Positions 20,814 through 34,180 are shown, counted from the stretch's first letter. The stretch: 64,000 nucleotides of DNA from Liolophura sinensis (GCF_032854445.1 NC_088302.1:46472521-46536520); one strand, 5' to 3'. The notes: generated from the sequence alone by a model not told the origin. Translations and numbers: made by a program.

Positions 20814-23800
20814 ACAGGGCACCACAAAGTAAAAATATGTTATTATTTACGGATGAAATGAGCACTGACCAGCTTTACACTGAATTGTCACTGGGCAGGA
20901 AAAGTATGAAACAACATGGTTAGGCTTAATGGGATTTAATGCTGGAATTAATGAAAACAAATTTGGATAAGTCTGCCATGGTTCTGAGGCTGTGTTATAT
21001 TCGTACTACCCGAAATTTAAGTCAGAAGAACACAATAGCATTTGTTTTTCATTCACTAATGCATGTGCATATAGGGGAAAGTGCACTTGCAAATGAACAT
21101 TAGGATCAATAGGTGATTAATGAACACCAGATTATGATTATGAAGGATCGGTACTTTTAAAACCTGAATATACCCCTGAGTGTAAACCTGCATCACAGCT
21201 TAATGTGCAAATTCCCCGCTACAGACAAAGGGGTCGTACTTTGTATTTCTGTAGTATCTGGCAATGATGAACAATCGTTAAAAAAATATTGGATCCATAC
21301 ACGGATCGAGTTGATTACCAGTCGCTATGCACAAAACTTCAGTTAACAGCATGTATAATATTTTCTCTAAAGTTGCTGACAGATAAACGGACAGAAAGAC
21401 AGATGGACCGACAGACAGAAAACCAAAAAAAACATAACCCCCTTGGTGGAGGTAGTGAATGAACTGCACAACAGCGCTGTTCACAGACGATTATATTCAC
21501 GGTGCTTTTTTCAGCAACGGTGTATGCTTTTTTTTCTGCAAAACCAGCTAAATGTACACTAGCACTGACCCTCCGCTGTATCTTACCCCAGTGGAGAGTG
21601 AAGTGTTGTTAGCAGTTTAGTGATGAATGACACTTTGGCTCTGGACTTAATCGAGGCAATTGTTTCGTAGCGCAAGCCATGAATTATGGATCCTTGACGG
21701 GTTGTAATTTCGCGTGGGATTTGTGCGTACAAGATCCTCTGTCGCAGAGAGGCCTTGTACTGCTGTGAAAGCGACATCCCATACTAAATATGTATGAGGT
21801 ACTAGCGATAGGGGATTGATAACACGGGAATCTCTCCTTCACGTAAATTTCTCACTCTGGAAATTGGAAACTAGCGCTTAAGTTCAAATTTAAGTTCAGG
21901 AAAAAAGTCACAAGTTAAGACTAATTCTGACAAGTGTAAGACAGCTCTTTGTTCCTGATGCCCGAGTGGTATCTGGCATCATGCAACCAAGCTATTCTTG
22001 AGCACATCGTGAACACCATCCAAAAATCAAAGCAAAAATAAGTATTTGCCAACGCCCGAGTTCAGTCTACTACAAACATCATGTAATCCCATGGTTGTTT
22101 ACCGATGGGGCTTAATCAGCCAGAATGTCAGAATGGGGCAAATATAAACACTGAGAATTACTAGAAAGCCAGGGCTAAAGGTTATGACATTGTTATCCGA
22201 TCGAGCAGCTCAACCAAAGGATTAGAATGATTATATATGGGAAATATTTGTACTGTTATTATCAGTTAGGAACTCACTGTGTGTTGCATCTGTGTTGTTA
22301 TTCATGTTCACGGCGAAGAGACATGTGCATGGTAATATCTGGGTCACTAACTTATAACGTTCCACATCTGTTCATCTTTAAACATTAACTTGTAGTCTTA
22401 TTCCCCTTCTAGCTACAATGGTAAACGTAAACGTTCAGCATTGCTAACAACGCTCAACGTATGATGACAGTGCTGTCCCAAAAGTAATTTTCAGACTTAG
22501 CATACTTGTGTTGTCAAGGCAAACCTCATAGCATCATCGCGAATTGGAGTAAAAATTCAGCGCCATCTTTACCAAACGCTGAACGTAAAATGGCAAATGA
22601 AGTGATTTACTGGTCGTAATGTTTTATAGAGAGCTTTGTTTCTAAGCACTCACTCACTCATTTTATTAAATGTGTTATCACAGGGTTTCTCATCTTAACA
22701 AATATTCAGACATCCTTGAATAAATTCCAGCTTAACGCAAAATGATAAATCGATTGTGCAAAATTCTTTGTTTTAATATCGGTGGAGTACAGCATTGTAA
22801 AAATGTTTAAAGTAGATTGTACGAAACTATTTAACTTTTTTTAATGTTTGAATTAGTCGGCATTGAACATGGTTTGTGTTGTCCATGTTTGCCTATAACA
22901 CAAAAGCCACACGTTTGTTCGCTAGTTGGGACAAAACACCAATAACCTCTTCTACAAACGCCGTGATTACACGATACTAAGGCCAAAAGGTCATGCCAAT
23001 CAACCCGTATTGTCTGTATTGATATAATCAATAGACGCAATTAGCATTTGGTATGAATCACATGGCTAAGCAATTCAATTTTCCGGGTCATTCGCAGCGG
23101 GATGCAAACAAGACTGTCAGTCCGCATTAAATAATAGATGAGAAAACCGTTGACCGACATGCGGGCATGACATATACAGTCACACGAAGAAAGTTACTTA
23201 TTGATACTCCACTTTTTTTAAAAATTTATTCAAAGAATTTGATAAAGTATTCATTGAAAAGTACTCGACACTGTATACATTGTTATCCGTTGTCTGGGTC
23301 TGGTGGCCGCAATAAATATTAAGTAGTGATCTTTACCAAGACAATATTACATGATTTATAGGAGTAGTCACGTGTTTTGCTGGTTTAAAATATTAACGGT
23401 TGTTTCACATCAACTGTTGAATTCTAAGGGGTTTTTGACTGGTGAATTCCACATAATATATCATATGAATTTCAAAAAAAAAATGTATAGAAATAAATTC
23501 AGCACTAAAAACAGTGGTGCTGATTAACAGCATAAGTGCCCTAGTGTTATGATCAACAGCCCAAGTTGATCTAACCATCAACATTGTATTTGAATGAAAG
23601 CTGTAACAAAACATGATCATTCGAAGTGACGATTACAGTAAGGCACGATCCAACTTCCTCTACCTACAAACATAGTTCGTAAGTGATTTATTTGCTTGAC
23701 TGATGCGTAAGAATCTTTGACTTAAATGGTGCCCACAAGCTTTGAGTGGAGAACCCAGAGATTTAGTGGAAAGCATGTGGTCTTGAATGGGCGTAAGACC

Positions 23801-23875
23801 ATCGCTTATTGTTTCCATAACTCTGTGTTATGAACACTGTCTCATGAACAATAAGAACGGTATATTCTACAGATT
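20814..23875. other. No supported gene; CAGA-rich piece at 21365-21460
   Basis: At 21376-21425 an imperfect ACAGAAAGACAGATGGACCG-type tract is followed by CATAACCCCCTTGGTGGAGG, the same layout as near 18.2 kb. A weak SINE A-like tail (TATTCTTGAGCACATCGTGA) sits at about 21993-22040. No exon is convincing. Confidence 0.45.
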
Positions 23876-24013
23876 CCCCGTCCGAAGGCCCGGGTTGAAC
23901 CCACACTGAGTGTGTATCGCGTCCGGGAGTAGGCCTCTGAGCCACATCCCCTTGCCCTATTACTGTGAATGGTTCTTGATTATGGTGTAACAATACCAAT
24001 CAAACAAAAAAAA
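23876..24013 (-). repeat. tRNA-like retroposon head followed by an A-type tail
   Basis: On the minus strand 23960-23876 reads like a SINE head: A-box-like 'TGGCTCAGAGGCCTACTC' and B-box-like GTGGGTTCAACCCGG. Beyond it, 23966-24013 has a SINE A-type tail in plus orientation (TTCTTGATTATGGTGTAACA, ATACCAATCAAAC, poly A). Head and tail point in opposite directions, so they are two insertions or a rearranged one. Confidence 0.55.
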
Positions 24014-24914
24014 AAGAAAATCCTAGCAAAAGAAGAACAACGAACTTTTCAGGTCTCCACTAAAGTCTTTATGGATAGACTAAGTGTATTTAGATAATAG
24101 CTAGCAGTTATTATACGTCTAAATGCAGGGAAAGCTAATAAAGCGTTGTCTCATCCAAATGGCTAATTTCAGCCTTCAGCCAGGCAGACGGAGAAATGGC
24201 ACAATCGGCCATAATCGACCAAAGTTCATTGCAAAGACATGAAGCTGTCTTCTAGTCCCGGACTAAGCTGTCATATATGTCAGCTTCAATAAGTCATATA
24301 ATAGATACTGAGACGGCTCTGTGAGATTCTATGATATTATAGATCGTCCTGTGTCTTCTTCTATTCTCCATTCATTACTCATGTTTACACATTTTCGGGG
24401 ACTAATGGGACTGCTGAAATTTCCATTAACAAACTTTTATCGAGTTTAATCGACCGTCGCTATATGGGATGAACACTTAGCTGATTAAAACGTGTGTGTA
24501 TACTGTGGAGGCTTTGGACATGCCGGACAATATATCCTCTTCCGGAAATGGCTATCACTTCATTATATCGTGTTAATGGACAAAGACAGGATGACCTGTG
24601 CGCTGGCAAACAGTGCCAGTCACGCCCCTTCGCAACACATATACAGCTGTCCATTGTGCACTGTGTGACTTCAGAGACATCCTGTCACCGTCACAGTGAG
24701 AATATAATGAGTGTTACCCTGGAAACGTGACCACAACACATCAGTGCGAGTCACGTTGGAATCAGATACCGGGCAAGAGAGTCACAGCAGGCCTTTTTGG
24801 TTGGTGTACGGGTGTGCAATAAAAGAGATGAAACCACGAGCTCAGGGAATTTTAGAACCGACTGTTAAAACATTAAAATACACAAACAATCAAACGTTAC
24901 ATTGGAATGCTGAC
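24014..24914. other. No recognised feature
   Basis: Open frames on both strands at 24460-24730 have no family signature and no splice support. Confidence 0.45.
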
Positions 24915-25395
24915 TAGAGACTACAGCATGGTGAGTTGTCGCCAGAGCAGCGAGATTTGATAGCTGTCAAATGGTCACACGTGACTGATGAAATACGGTC
25001 TCTTGCCAGTTTACCTGTCAGAGTTTTATTCCAACTGTTCATGTGGTAGCAAATTACACGCCTCCCAGCACCACGACTTGAACGGAAATCGGTGACAAAA
25101 TGCAGGCATGTTGAATGTAATTTATTAGACATTTCTAGTTTAGAATTACTCAAAATGCTGTGATGTCATCACATTTAACAAGCCAGAGCAACCAAAGCGC
25201 GATAGTTGACAAATGCTCACACGATAAAAGCTGGTCTCCCGTCGGTTTGCATACCGTTAAGATGTATTTTAGCTGTTAACGTAAATTCTTAAATAGTAGC
25301 TACTCCAGTAGCATGGTTTAAGCAGAATTGGGTAAAGAAAAATGCAGTGATGTTAAATGTAATTTATTAAACGCCCCTAGCATTACTCAAAATAA
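24915..25395 (+). repeat. Family D head-to-tail dimer
   Basis: Unit 1 runs from GACTACAGCATGGTGAGTTG through GCCAGAGCAGCGAGATTTGA, 'GATGAAATACGGTCTCTTGC' and AATTACTCAAAATGCTGTGA to CATCACATTTAAC near 25180. Unit 2 follows at once (AAGCCAGAGCAACCAAAGCG, 'GCAGTGATGTTAAATGTAAT', GCATTACTCAAAATAACATC). Unit 2 lacks its 5' part, so spacing is only about 240 bp. Confidence 0.8.
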
Positions 25396-27654
25396 CATCA
25401 ACACTAGACTGTCTGACTACTACTGATGACAGACAGAACACTCACATTCCTGTCTGAATTCATTAAAATCGACTGTGTACATTATGGTGTTCCTAAAAAA
25501 ATTATTTGGCACCTTTGTATCTCAACCTGTTCGAGCGAGTTCGAGCAGATTTGTTCATCTGCGATTATAATAAATTATTTCCATTTTCATTTATTATGCG
25601 ACAAAATTGTTCTGTGACGCAAATGAAGGCGAGCACATAAAGAGAGAAAGACAGAGAATGTTTAGCAGGGACTGCACGGAAAGGAGAAGACAGAAAATAG
25701 ATACGCTTTATTTCTATGACTGCAACCGAACGATATCTACATATTTCTCTATTGAGGAAAGGAAAGATGTACCGAGGTGTTAGTCTACGGAGGATGGTGA
25801 GAGCAAGAGAGACAAGCTAAACGTTTTGTACTACAGACAAGATAGGCAGGTTAAATGTCTGGTGTTGCAAGTAAAAAAATGTTCCTCAAGGCGGTGGGAT
25901 TAGGACAGAATGAGGGAAGGTATTTGAAGTATGTCGAATTACACTTATCAAATAAATCCTCAGTGTCATAGAATCATGTTTCACCTTAGATACAAAACAA
26001 CTGTATTCCTGTTTTATGCCGGATTATACTTGATGTCTAACACAAAGGGATTATTTACCATTCTGTGCGCCAAGAAGGTACATGCACCTTGGAAGCTGGG
26101 TTAATGTATTCTGGAAAGCTTTTGGATACCCTTGGGGACAGGAATGTGTAATTGTAAAGGCTGAGTATTGGACAAAGACCTATGGGAATTTTTATTCATT
26201 ATCTCCTCTAGCGTATTTCACTCCAACCAAAAGCAGAGATGAAGTTGTTACGCTTGGTGTATACACCTTTGACAAGCAGAAAAGGCGAAGAGACTTTATT
26301 GGCAATGGGAGCTAATAGTAACCTGAACGTATACTTGTTTTTTCCACCCAAGTTTACCATTCTAGACAGTTAATCCAGTCGATCTTCTAGAAAGGATAAT
26401 CCCTGTTGGAAAGGCAGCTGTAATTTCTATTATTACATGTCGCAAAGAGAAAAAAGGAAATGGAAGCAGACTTTGAAAAATAGATGATCTCTATTCTTGT
26501 GGCTGCAATGGTCGCGGTAACTATCGGTTAGGGAAATCCAAAAAGGCTAATACATTAGTTTACCAGCTCGCATTATCACGCAATATTCCTTCTTTCAAAG
26601 ATTCGGCACAGTGCAGAAGGAACATGGAGGGTGTACTTTGGTGAAGTACAGTAAGTCAAAAACTGGATTATGATTATTTTAAGAGCAAATGTTGTGTTAA
26701 TAAACCAAGAAGTTGAATATCCATAAGGAACGTCGCGTTAATTTCCTCACTATCTTCTAACTGCCACTGAAAGCAGTTATTTTAACAGCGTTACCATGAG
26801 TTATATAAATTTAACGGAGTGGGGTATGATAATCCAAGGCAAATCTGAACGCCAAGTCCAACATTCGTATATCAGTTGTTAAGAAAATCATGAATGCACG
26901 TTCCAAATTCAGGCAAACCATGAACTAAAGAGTTGTGTTGCCAGATATTCTGTCACCAATACAGCATGACAACGTTTTGTCGCCTTATGCTCGTGGCTTT
27001 CTGTAATACTCTGGGGAGGCCACATTTGCAAGTAATGGAATAATTAATCGATAACACATGGTATAACTGGAACACAACACGTAACCGTAACACGCACAAA
27101 GATGGGTAAACAAAGCATCCACTTCTACGGGAATAAACTTTAAAAATAGCATTTAATAGTTCTGCTTCTTCTTCTGCATCAAACTCTTTGCAAGCTAAGT
27201 AGTATAAACCAATTTTGCCAATTTCTAGTTATATCACTGGAAACATTCATTGTGTCTTAAAGAAATACACTTTAACGATAAAAAAGCAGATCACTACCCT
27301 TTCGTTACCCGCTCATAAAGAACCAGATACAGAACTGTGAAGTAATTCATGAGAGCTAACCAGCGCCTACATACCTCAAAACGCCCGACAGCTGGCATAC
27401 ACTTTAGTCAGAAGGATGAAAAAGAAAACATTTTCCAACAGAAGGTAAAAAGCAATAAAACGAGTTTAGAGCAAATGGTTACTGCAATGAATATACCTCC
27501 AGGCAGAGTTGATGCCTCTTTGACAACTGGTAGTAACAAAACAACTTAAACCCAGGCGTAAACGAACTAGAATATAAAGGACTTTAGAGGACATTTAAGA
27601 TATGTGTTGGCGCAAGAGTTGCTTTCTCGAGCACCGCTCAGATAATGTAGCTAA
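25396..27654. other. No recognised feature
   Basis: Purine-rich patches (25640-25700, 25740-25830) and unrecognised open frames at 26082-26315 and 27349-27549. Nothing shows a domain or paired splice sites. Confidence 0.45.
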
Positions 27655-27830
27655 ATGACTTCTGCTTAAGCCATGGTGCTAGGGCGCGTGCATCATGCTA
27701 CTATTACTTTGCCTAATGTTACCTGGGCAGTTAGATTAAAACCGTGAATAAGGTAAATTGAAAACATACCGTATTTCACCCGTAACGTGTAACCATTTGA
27801 TAGCTATAACATTGTCCTCACGACTCTGGA
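27655..27830 (-). repeat. Family D, partial
   Basis: CTTCTGCTTAAGCCATGGTG, CTAGGGCGCGTGCATCATGC, a diverged GTTAGATTAAAACCGTGAAT segment, 'CCGTATTTCACCCGTAACGT' and GTAACCATTTGATAGC are D landmarks in minus orientation. Confidence 0.75.
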
Positions 27831-28381
27831 TTTGATTTCCATGCTGTGGTTTTTATATTATACCGAAAACGTGATGTCACAAAACCCTTGTGTCATTGTC
27901 ATGCGCATATTACAGGCATACATACGTATTGCACTAGATCTGGAATAAACCAAACAAGGATGATTCCCACATTGCCTTGTCAGGTGGGACACTAAACAGC
28001 ACGTTTTAGATCATTATTATTTTATTCACAAATCCAATGAAGAAAACGACTAGCATATGCTGTCCTGTTCAGTCTAGTGCCTGCGGATTTTATGTACTAT
28101 ACTGCTGAAGCTGATATGGGCTGTACATATGAGATATTTCATGGTCACAACATAGCCTGACAGCTAAGCATTACTTCCACGAGAAAACCCAACCGAATCG
28201 CACAACTAGTAAAAAAAAAACCACTGGCGTCAATACAACATTAATGAAAGCTGTAGAAAATTCTACCGATCCACTGGGTCTACCAGCAATCTGTGGTAAT
28301 TTTTTGTTACATCTTTCTTCCACATAGAATGATGATGGTTGTTACCTTTCTGATTAACTTGGGCTATTGATCATAACAGTA
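27831..28381. other. No recognised feature
   Basis: No exon or repeat family recognised. Confidence 0.45.
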
Positions 28382-28556
28382 AGGGCCTCCGTGCTCATGT
28401 TGGCAAACTCTCTGGCCGTACGTGAGAAGGTGTACAGCGACCTGTGGATGGTCGTGGGCTCTGTCCGGTTTCTTCCCACTATGATACTGGCCGCCGTCGT
28501 ATAAGTGAATTTATTTCTTAAGTACGGCGTAAGACTTACATCCAGTAAATAAATAC
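28382..28556 (+). repeat. SINE A with a deleted head
   Basis: It begins with GGGCCTCCGTGCTCATGTTG, where most of the tRNA part is lost: the A-box start runs directly into AACTCTCTGGCCGTACGTGA. It then continues 'GACCTGTGGATGGTCGTGGG' and ACTGGCCGCCGTCGTATAAG, ending TAAGTACGGCGTAAGACTTA and AGTAAATAAATA. Confidence 0.82.
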
Positions 28557-31189
28557 CGATCCACTAAAATATAAACCAAAAATACACCTTTGCATTTCGA
28601 ATTAAACAGTCTAAAAGAGTCGGATTTTTGTTCTACAAAATCCGATGAAATCAAATATTTATTTACCACTGAGAAGAGCTGATCACGAACATATTAGCCA
28701 TAAACCAGTGTCATTATTTATCGTTTGGATGGTGTTCCCGAAACCCAAAAAGAACTATCGCGCTACATCATACACAGTTTTAGTCGTATCAGCCCCACCA
28801 AACCAGCGAAAACTGGATTTGAAACGGTGGTTTCATTTGGAAGGAGCTAGTTGTCTTCTGAAAGGGACCAATCAGATTGCTAGACTAACGAGTGGATTGT
28901 ATTATGGTATAAAAAATTGAGAATGAAAAATCAAATAGCACCTGACGCAACACGATGACAAATTGTTACATAAAGCTCCTACATAAACATATGCAAAAGC
29001 TTTCTCTATTTTTTGTCATGTACAGATGGTACATGTGTACTGAAAATGTACCAGAAGTATGAGCCGTTCATGCAGTGCATCACATTTTAACCACAGCTGT
29101 TTATGTTCCATATGATTCAGCTAAATAAACAACTGATGTATGCTTTATGACATTATCATACTCACAGATTCACTTCTACACCGGCAACGGTTAACTCATT
29201 GTCGATAGGGGCCACGCAACGGTCAATAGCTTATTATAGCAAACTGTATCAATGTAAACATTTTGCAAGAGGTAAAAGCTGAAAACTTATATCGAATGAC
29301 AGATGAAATAAATCCGGCATATGTTCGTCAGACCTCTCAGCAGAGAGAAATGTTTTACATCCAAAATTGAATGTGTGCCGAATAGGTGGATTTTATCATT
29401 ATACGTGCACTTTACGTTTTACATCTTTTCGATGATAGTTGCACTTCCAATAAACTGATATTAACATCCCGCTTATATGACTGCGGTTGGGTTTATAAAT
29501 GTGTGAAACTGGCCCCACACCGATGGAAAGCAGTGACCCTTAAGAAGGTATTTGATCAACCTTCCCACGTAAAACTGCATCCTTAGCAGAGCTCAATTCA
29601 AAGACGCCACCCTATTACTCCAGCACAGAGAGGACCACAAAAACAACCGCACGATCGTCTAGTCATACCTCATGTATTTCTAATCTACCCTTCATTTCAT
29701 ATTTCATTTCTCGTTGCAAGACGATCAGCAGTGGGATGAGTAGTATTTCCAGTTGTAATGTCAGTAATGATGGCGGGAAAATGGAAACAGAATATTGCCG
29801 ACTACCAAAATTTAGTTTACCGATACATGAATGACTTTTTAGCACGTTCCTTTTGCTATTTGAGTATATGGCTCGAATTTAATGATCTTGTTGCACTGCA
29901 AGTCGTTTCTGCGCAAAAAGAAAATGCTAGTGCCATTGACAGTGATTGACAGTCATTGATTATGATGATACATGTTAATTTTTTCTCTTTTTGATTCCTT
30001 AAATATGTATTTAGAGTCATAATGGATGTTTCTCACAGCGTATATTACAGACAGATCTTACGTGTCATTGCAACATCCACTTATACAAACCATAACTATG
30101 GAAGTCGGATAAGGCCATCACCGTACCATGATGCGAAGCGATGGTACGATGGCACGATGCCACGAAGCAAATGCTAGCTGTCTTCATGTCAATTGGCTTC
30201 AAGTGGCAGGGTAAACAATTGAGCAAAGGTACCCCACCTTTTAGTTGCAGATACTTTTGCTTAGTCGTTTCCATAGAAACAAGACCCTGGACATAGTTTG
30301 TTTCTGATTGCTGTCGCTGCAGGGCAAACACCTTCGATCGTGACAAGAAAAAAGTGATGGATTTGTCAGCAAGTTAGAGTTATAAACTCAGTAATAATAT
30401 TTATGAGTTAATATTACGTCAGCAGTATTATGTTCTCTGTCGTTATGTACATTAAGTGAAACAAACTTGTATGCCACACGGTGAAAATACGGAAAATTGG
30501 AACACCCGTGAGACTGGCTGATAGAGTGGGCCGTTAAAGCCGGTGTAATGGCACACAGAAGAGTATATTTACTACAGTACTATATTTACGCCGGGGCCGG
30601 ATGTGAACCATTTATCACTGGGAACATGCTTAGATAGAGACCGCCCATTACCCAGATGCCTTCGCCATTGCAAAGAGGGTTTTCGACAAAATATCAGAAA
30701 ATCCCCTTCATTATGGTATCAAGATTGCGCCTTTTACAGCTTTGAATCACCACAGCTTTGAATCTTGTCAGTTCGCGAATACGTATTTAGGACTAGAGAA
30801 GATAGGACTATAGCAAGGTAAATTTGTTTCATCGTAAAAATTAAACAGTATGTAAACTGTGCAAGCGGTGTGATATCTGCTGATAACAGCTTCCGGAAAT
30901 CATCCAACACCCCAAGTAAGAGGCTGGATGAATCTAACTGCGAAAGCAGATGTGTGAGTCCAAGGCTATCCAATGTGGGTATAAGACTGGATGAAGTAGC
31001 ATGTGAACTGTATAAATGAACTGTACAGCTCCCGAAAAGCCTGGAAGTTAAACGTTGCAATGATCAAACCGCATTAACAGAACTGTGCATTCAGGGTTAT
31101 CGTGTTGGGAGCCTACAGTAAGAGAGGTACAGCCTACTCACATGTTTGATAGGTCAGTGCCAGCCCACCACAGTAATACTTCCCTTTCT
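28557..31189. other. No recognised feature
   Basis: Open frames at 28645-28920, 29386-29586 and 30065-30346 show no domain. A small patch at 30130-30175 repeats GATGGTACGATGGCACGATG-type words. No repeat family is recognised. Confidence 0.45.
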
Positions 31190-31440
31190 TGGTTGGTAAT
31201 CAGACTTGTCCGCTCGTGGAATGCTCGCCTTTCACATGGCGATGCCGTTCACGTGGTGTTGATGCTCCAACACTGCTATAGCACTGTTGAAATGCTGCCT
31301 CTGAGCCTTTTGTATATCTACATCTAGCGACTTGGTCTCACTGCCATACAGGGCAGGCGGCCGATCAATACAGACTCGAGGAACCACAGCTTCCACAGCT
31401 TCTGACCGAGTTCACACGGGGACATCAAGCCAACAGGCAG
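31190..31440 (-). pseudogene. Possible relic of a LINE reverse transcriptase (3' region)
   Basis: On the minus strand, near 31352, a frame reads P-A-L-Y-G-S-E-T-K-S-L-D-V-D-I-Q-K-A-Q. This resembles the region after the catalytic core of many non-LTR retrotransposon reverse transcriptases (L-L-Y-G-S/C-E-T-W-T/S-L-x-x-x-D-x-x-R-L). Just upstream, in a different frame, comes K-L-W-K-L-W-F-L-E-S-V, which fits the preceding 'K-x-x-L-x-x-x-x-V' stretch, implying a frameshift. The frame hits a stop about 32 codons after the Y-G-S-E-T motif. The relic is short and broken; the catalytic motif is not present. Recognition is by motif alone. Confidence 0.3.
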
Positions 31441-31670
31441 AACGTTAGTACTGTGTGGTTTGCCTCACCCAGTAACGCTTGCCTACAGACTTCAATATAC
31501 ACTGGAGGTGTGGAGTCCGTTGAATGGACGGAGAACGGAAACCAACAAAGGCATGAACTTGTATATGTATCGTGTATTTTGTTATGGTTAACATTTTTAT
31601 TTTGTTTCAAGTGTATTGTTCTTGCTAGAGAAGATCTTATTTAAGGGAAAGTGTGTTATGAAAACAATAA

Positions 31671-32164
31671 CCAAATACTTTTGGGTTCTTCCGTCATTAA
31701 GAAGCGATTTCTTACGTTAGATGGTTACAGAAACATTTCTCTACTCCTGTGAGCAAATACTTTTGGGTCCTTCCGTCATTAAGAAGCGATTTCTTACGTT
31801 AGATGGTTACGGAAGTTTCTCTACACCTGTGAACAAATACTTGTGGGTCCTTCCGTCATTAAGAAGCGATTTCTTACGTTAGATGGTTACGGAAACATTT
31901 CTCTACAGCTGTGAGCACATACTTTTGGGTTCTTCCGTCATTAAGAAGCGATTTCTTACGTTAGATGGTTACGGAAACATTTCTCTACACCTGTGAGCAA
32001 ATACTTTTGGGTTCTTCCGTCATTAAGAAGCGATTTCTTACGTTAGATGGTTACGGAAACATTTCTCTACACCTGTGAGCAAATACTTTTGGGTTCTTCC
32101 GTCATTAAGACGCGATTTCTTACGTTAGATGGGTAGGGAAACATTCCTCTGCAGCTGCCAGCAA
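31671..32164 (+). repeat. Tandem array, period 82 bp, 6 units
   Basis: Unit: AAATACTTTTGGGTTCTTCC, GTCATTAAGAAGCGATTTCT, TACGTTAGATGGTTACGGAA, ACATTTCTCTACACCTGTGA, GC. Unit starts are at 31673, 31755, 31835, 31917, 31999 and 32081; the third start is 80 rather than 82 after the second, and the next 82, because of small indels. Units are more than 90% alike by eye, so the array is young or recently homogenised. The last unit drifts (GGGTAGGGAAACATTCCTCT). Confidence 0.95.
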
Positions 32165-33409
32165 ATTAATTATCCTAATTACCAATTAATTCGTTATCCG
32201 TATAACTAAATCAATAGTGAAGACTATATATCTGTCTACATTCATGTCTGCATTGTTTAAATTCTTTTTCCACGAACTTGCAATATTCTGTACGAAGACA
32301 ATGCCGTTTCTTGCAGAAAGGCAAAGTCTAATATTTTCCTCAGCCTTATTGTACAGTGTAACCTTTATCCAAATTTACTTCCACCGAGCGACCCTGCATT
32401 TTAATTGAACTATCTACGAAATCCTTCGCGGCGGGGAATTAAATGTGACTGTAACTCACTTGATAACGAGGGCGGTGATCAAAGAACTGTGGCTCCTATG
32501 TGAACATTCCAGCTGTATCAATTAAAAACAGAGAGAAGGTCAATATGAGCAGGGTACAACGACCTACACACTAATTGATTACATCTAATAACAGCCAAAC
32601 CCGCTTACCTAATGAGTGGAGAGCTCCGCTTCGAGTTTAGTGAAGCTTTATATCTGTAAAATAAAAACCACAGTAAATAAAAGTATATTAGTACGTGTCA
32701 AAGGTCATTCTCTACCCGTAAGCTTAATTAGTAGCGTACGAACATGGATAATAGGTATTAAAGTCAGCACAGTGCACGCTGGGCCCTTGTTCTCGTGTCA
32801 CTAGGTGGCACAACACACCAAACTCTCCTTTGACCCTAAGGGTCAAAACTTCTTGGTTTTACTACGGTCAGCAGGTGACGCATTGATCTGTGATTTATTC
32901 AATACGTCGACAAACACAGGCGATGGAGTTTATATTCAGACTGATTGAAAGCTCAGTTATGATGCAACCAAACACATTATTTTGTGCAATTACTGTTTCT
33001 GAGAGATATAATATGTTTATTTTGATTATTTGATTGCCTTGGATGATAATTACGCATTATTCTCTCGAATCGGTTTTTTTTAACGAAATGATCGAGATGC
33101 TTCTGAGATCACAATTACTGACAGTCTGCAACTTGCAGAATTAGTGCAGTTATTCAAATTAAATGAGTCTTTCCTTCAAGGTGATCAAGACTATTTCAGT
33201 GATATGATGGCGATCAGGTATATGGGCTGCGAAAATAATGCAAAACCCGGCAAGAACCCGGCATGATCAACCTCTTGACTTAAAGCCATAATCTAATTTG
33301 GAAGATCGGGATTAGAGCATGTTGCCCTTCATTTGGTCAAAGGCCATCCGGTGTAGGGAGAGAGACGCTCAAAGCTCGGCATACAACATAAGACACAATT
33401 CTACTCACC
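32165..33409. other. No recognised feature
   Basis: On the minus strand a 45-base piece (32602-32658) has both an acceptor (TTTTATTTTACAG) and a donor (ATTAG/GTAAGC). It encodes nothing I can recognise, so I do not call it an exon. Confidence 0.45.
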
Positions 33410-33582
33410 ACGACTTCTCGTCCACCAGTGCGATTGCTGTGAGTTCAAGCCCAACTCATGGTGACTTCCCCGTGTGTGGGAAGGTCTGTCAGCACCTGTG
33501 GATGGTGGTGTGTTTCCCCGGTTTCCTTCCACCATGATCCTAGGTGCTGTCGTATAAGTGGAATATTCTTGAGTACGTCGTA
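33410..33582 (+). repeat. SINE A copy, headless
   Basis: CACCAGTGCGATTGCTGTGA, GTTCAAGCCCAACTCATGGT (B-box GTTCAAGCCC), 'GGGAAGGTCTGTCAGCACC', GTTTCCTTCCACCATGATCC and GTCGTATAAGTGGAATATTC, ending GAGTACGTCGTAA without an AAAT tail. Confidence 0.85.
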
Positions 33583-33921
33583 ATCTGCGGAATGTTTGCG
33601 GCGCTAAACGTTGCAGCTTACGGAGAATTAATAGGGGCGTGAGGAAATTTTAGAGAGAGATATTGTTACCGCACGTTATTTGAGAAAACCAAAGAGAATC
33701 TAGCACTAAATTATATAGTGGCACTTGAAAAGGTATTTGGTGGTAGGGAGGTTGAGGGGTTGGGGCTGTGGCCCACGTTCCTCCCGTTTCCGACGTCACT
33801 GACTATTGGCGAATGTGACCACACCGTACGAACATTTGAGTCGCGCCTTAAACTTCATAGTGTTTTTCCGAGCTATAGCTTGCTAAGCACATACAATTAT
33901 TAATTGTTTTTCATGGCATAC

Positions 33922-34118
33922 TGAAGAAGTTTTAAATTATACGATGGGGACAAAACATATAGTAGGAGGAACTTGAGCAGAGCCCCGTAGAAAGCCACGT
34001 ACATCCGCAGGTTGCTGACAGAATCTCCCTATGTACGACCGGAGAGGAGCCAGCATGAGCTGGATTTAAACTCACAGCGATCGCATCGGTGAGAGGGCCG
34101 GGGTGATTTGTTTTCTTG
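33922..34118 (-). repeat. SINE A copy, diverged 3' half
   Basis: A weak start (AAATTATACGATGGGGACAA) is followed by clear landmarks: AGCAGAGCCCCGTAGAAAGC, 'CATCCGCAGGTTGCTGACAG', TACGACCGGAGAGGAGCCAG, ATGAGCTGGATTTAAACTCA and AGCGATCGCATCGGTGAGAG. The outer half of the tRNA head is missing. Confidence 0.8.
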
Positions 34119-34180
34119 GGGTATAATGTCGGTTTCACTTGACCTCGGAGCCCCCCACATATAATTATAGATCAACTTAC

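Noticed and set aside
32602-32658. 45-base minus-strand micro-exon candidate with acceptor and donor
   Set aside because: It encodes no recognisable sequence, and such pairs arise by chance in AT-rich DNA.
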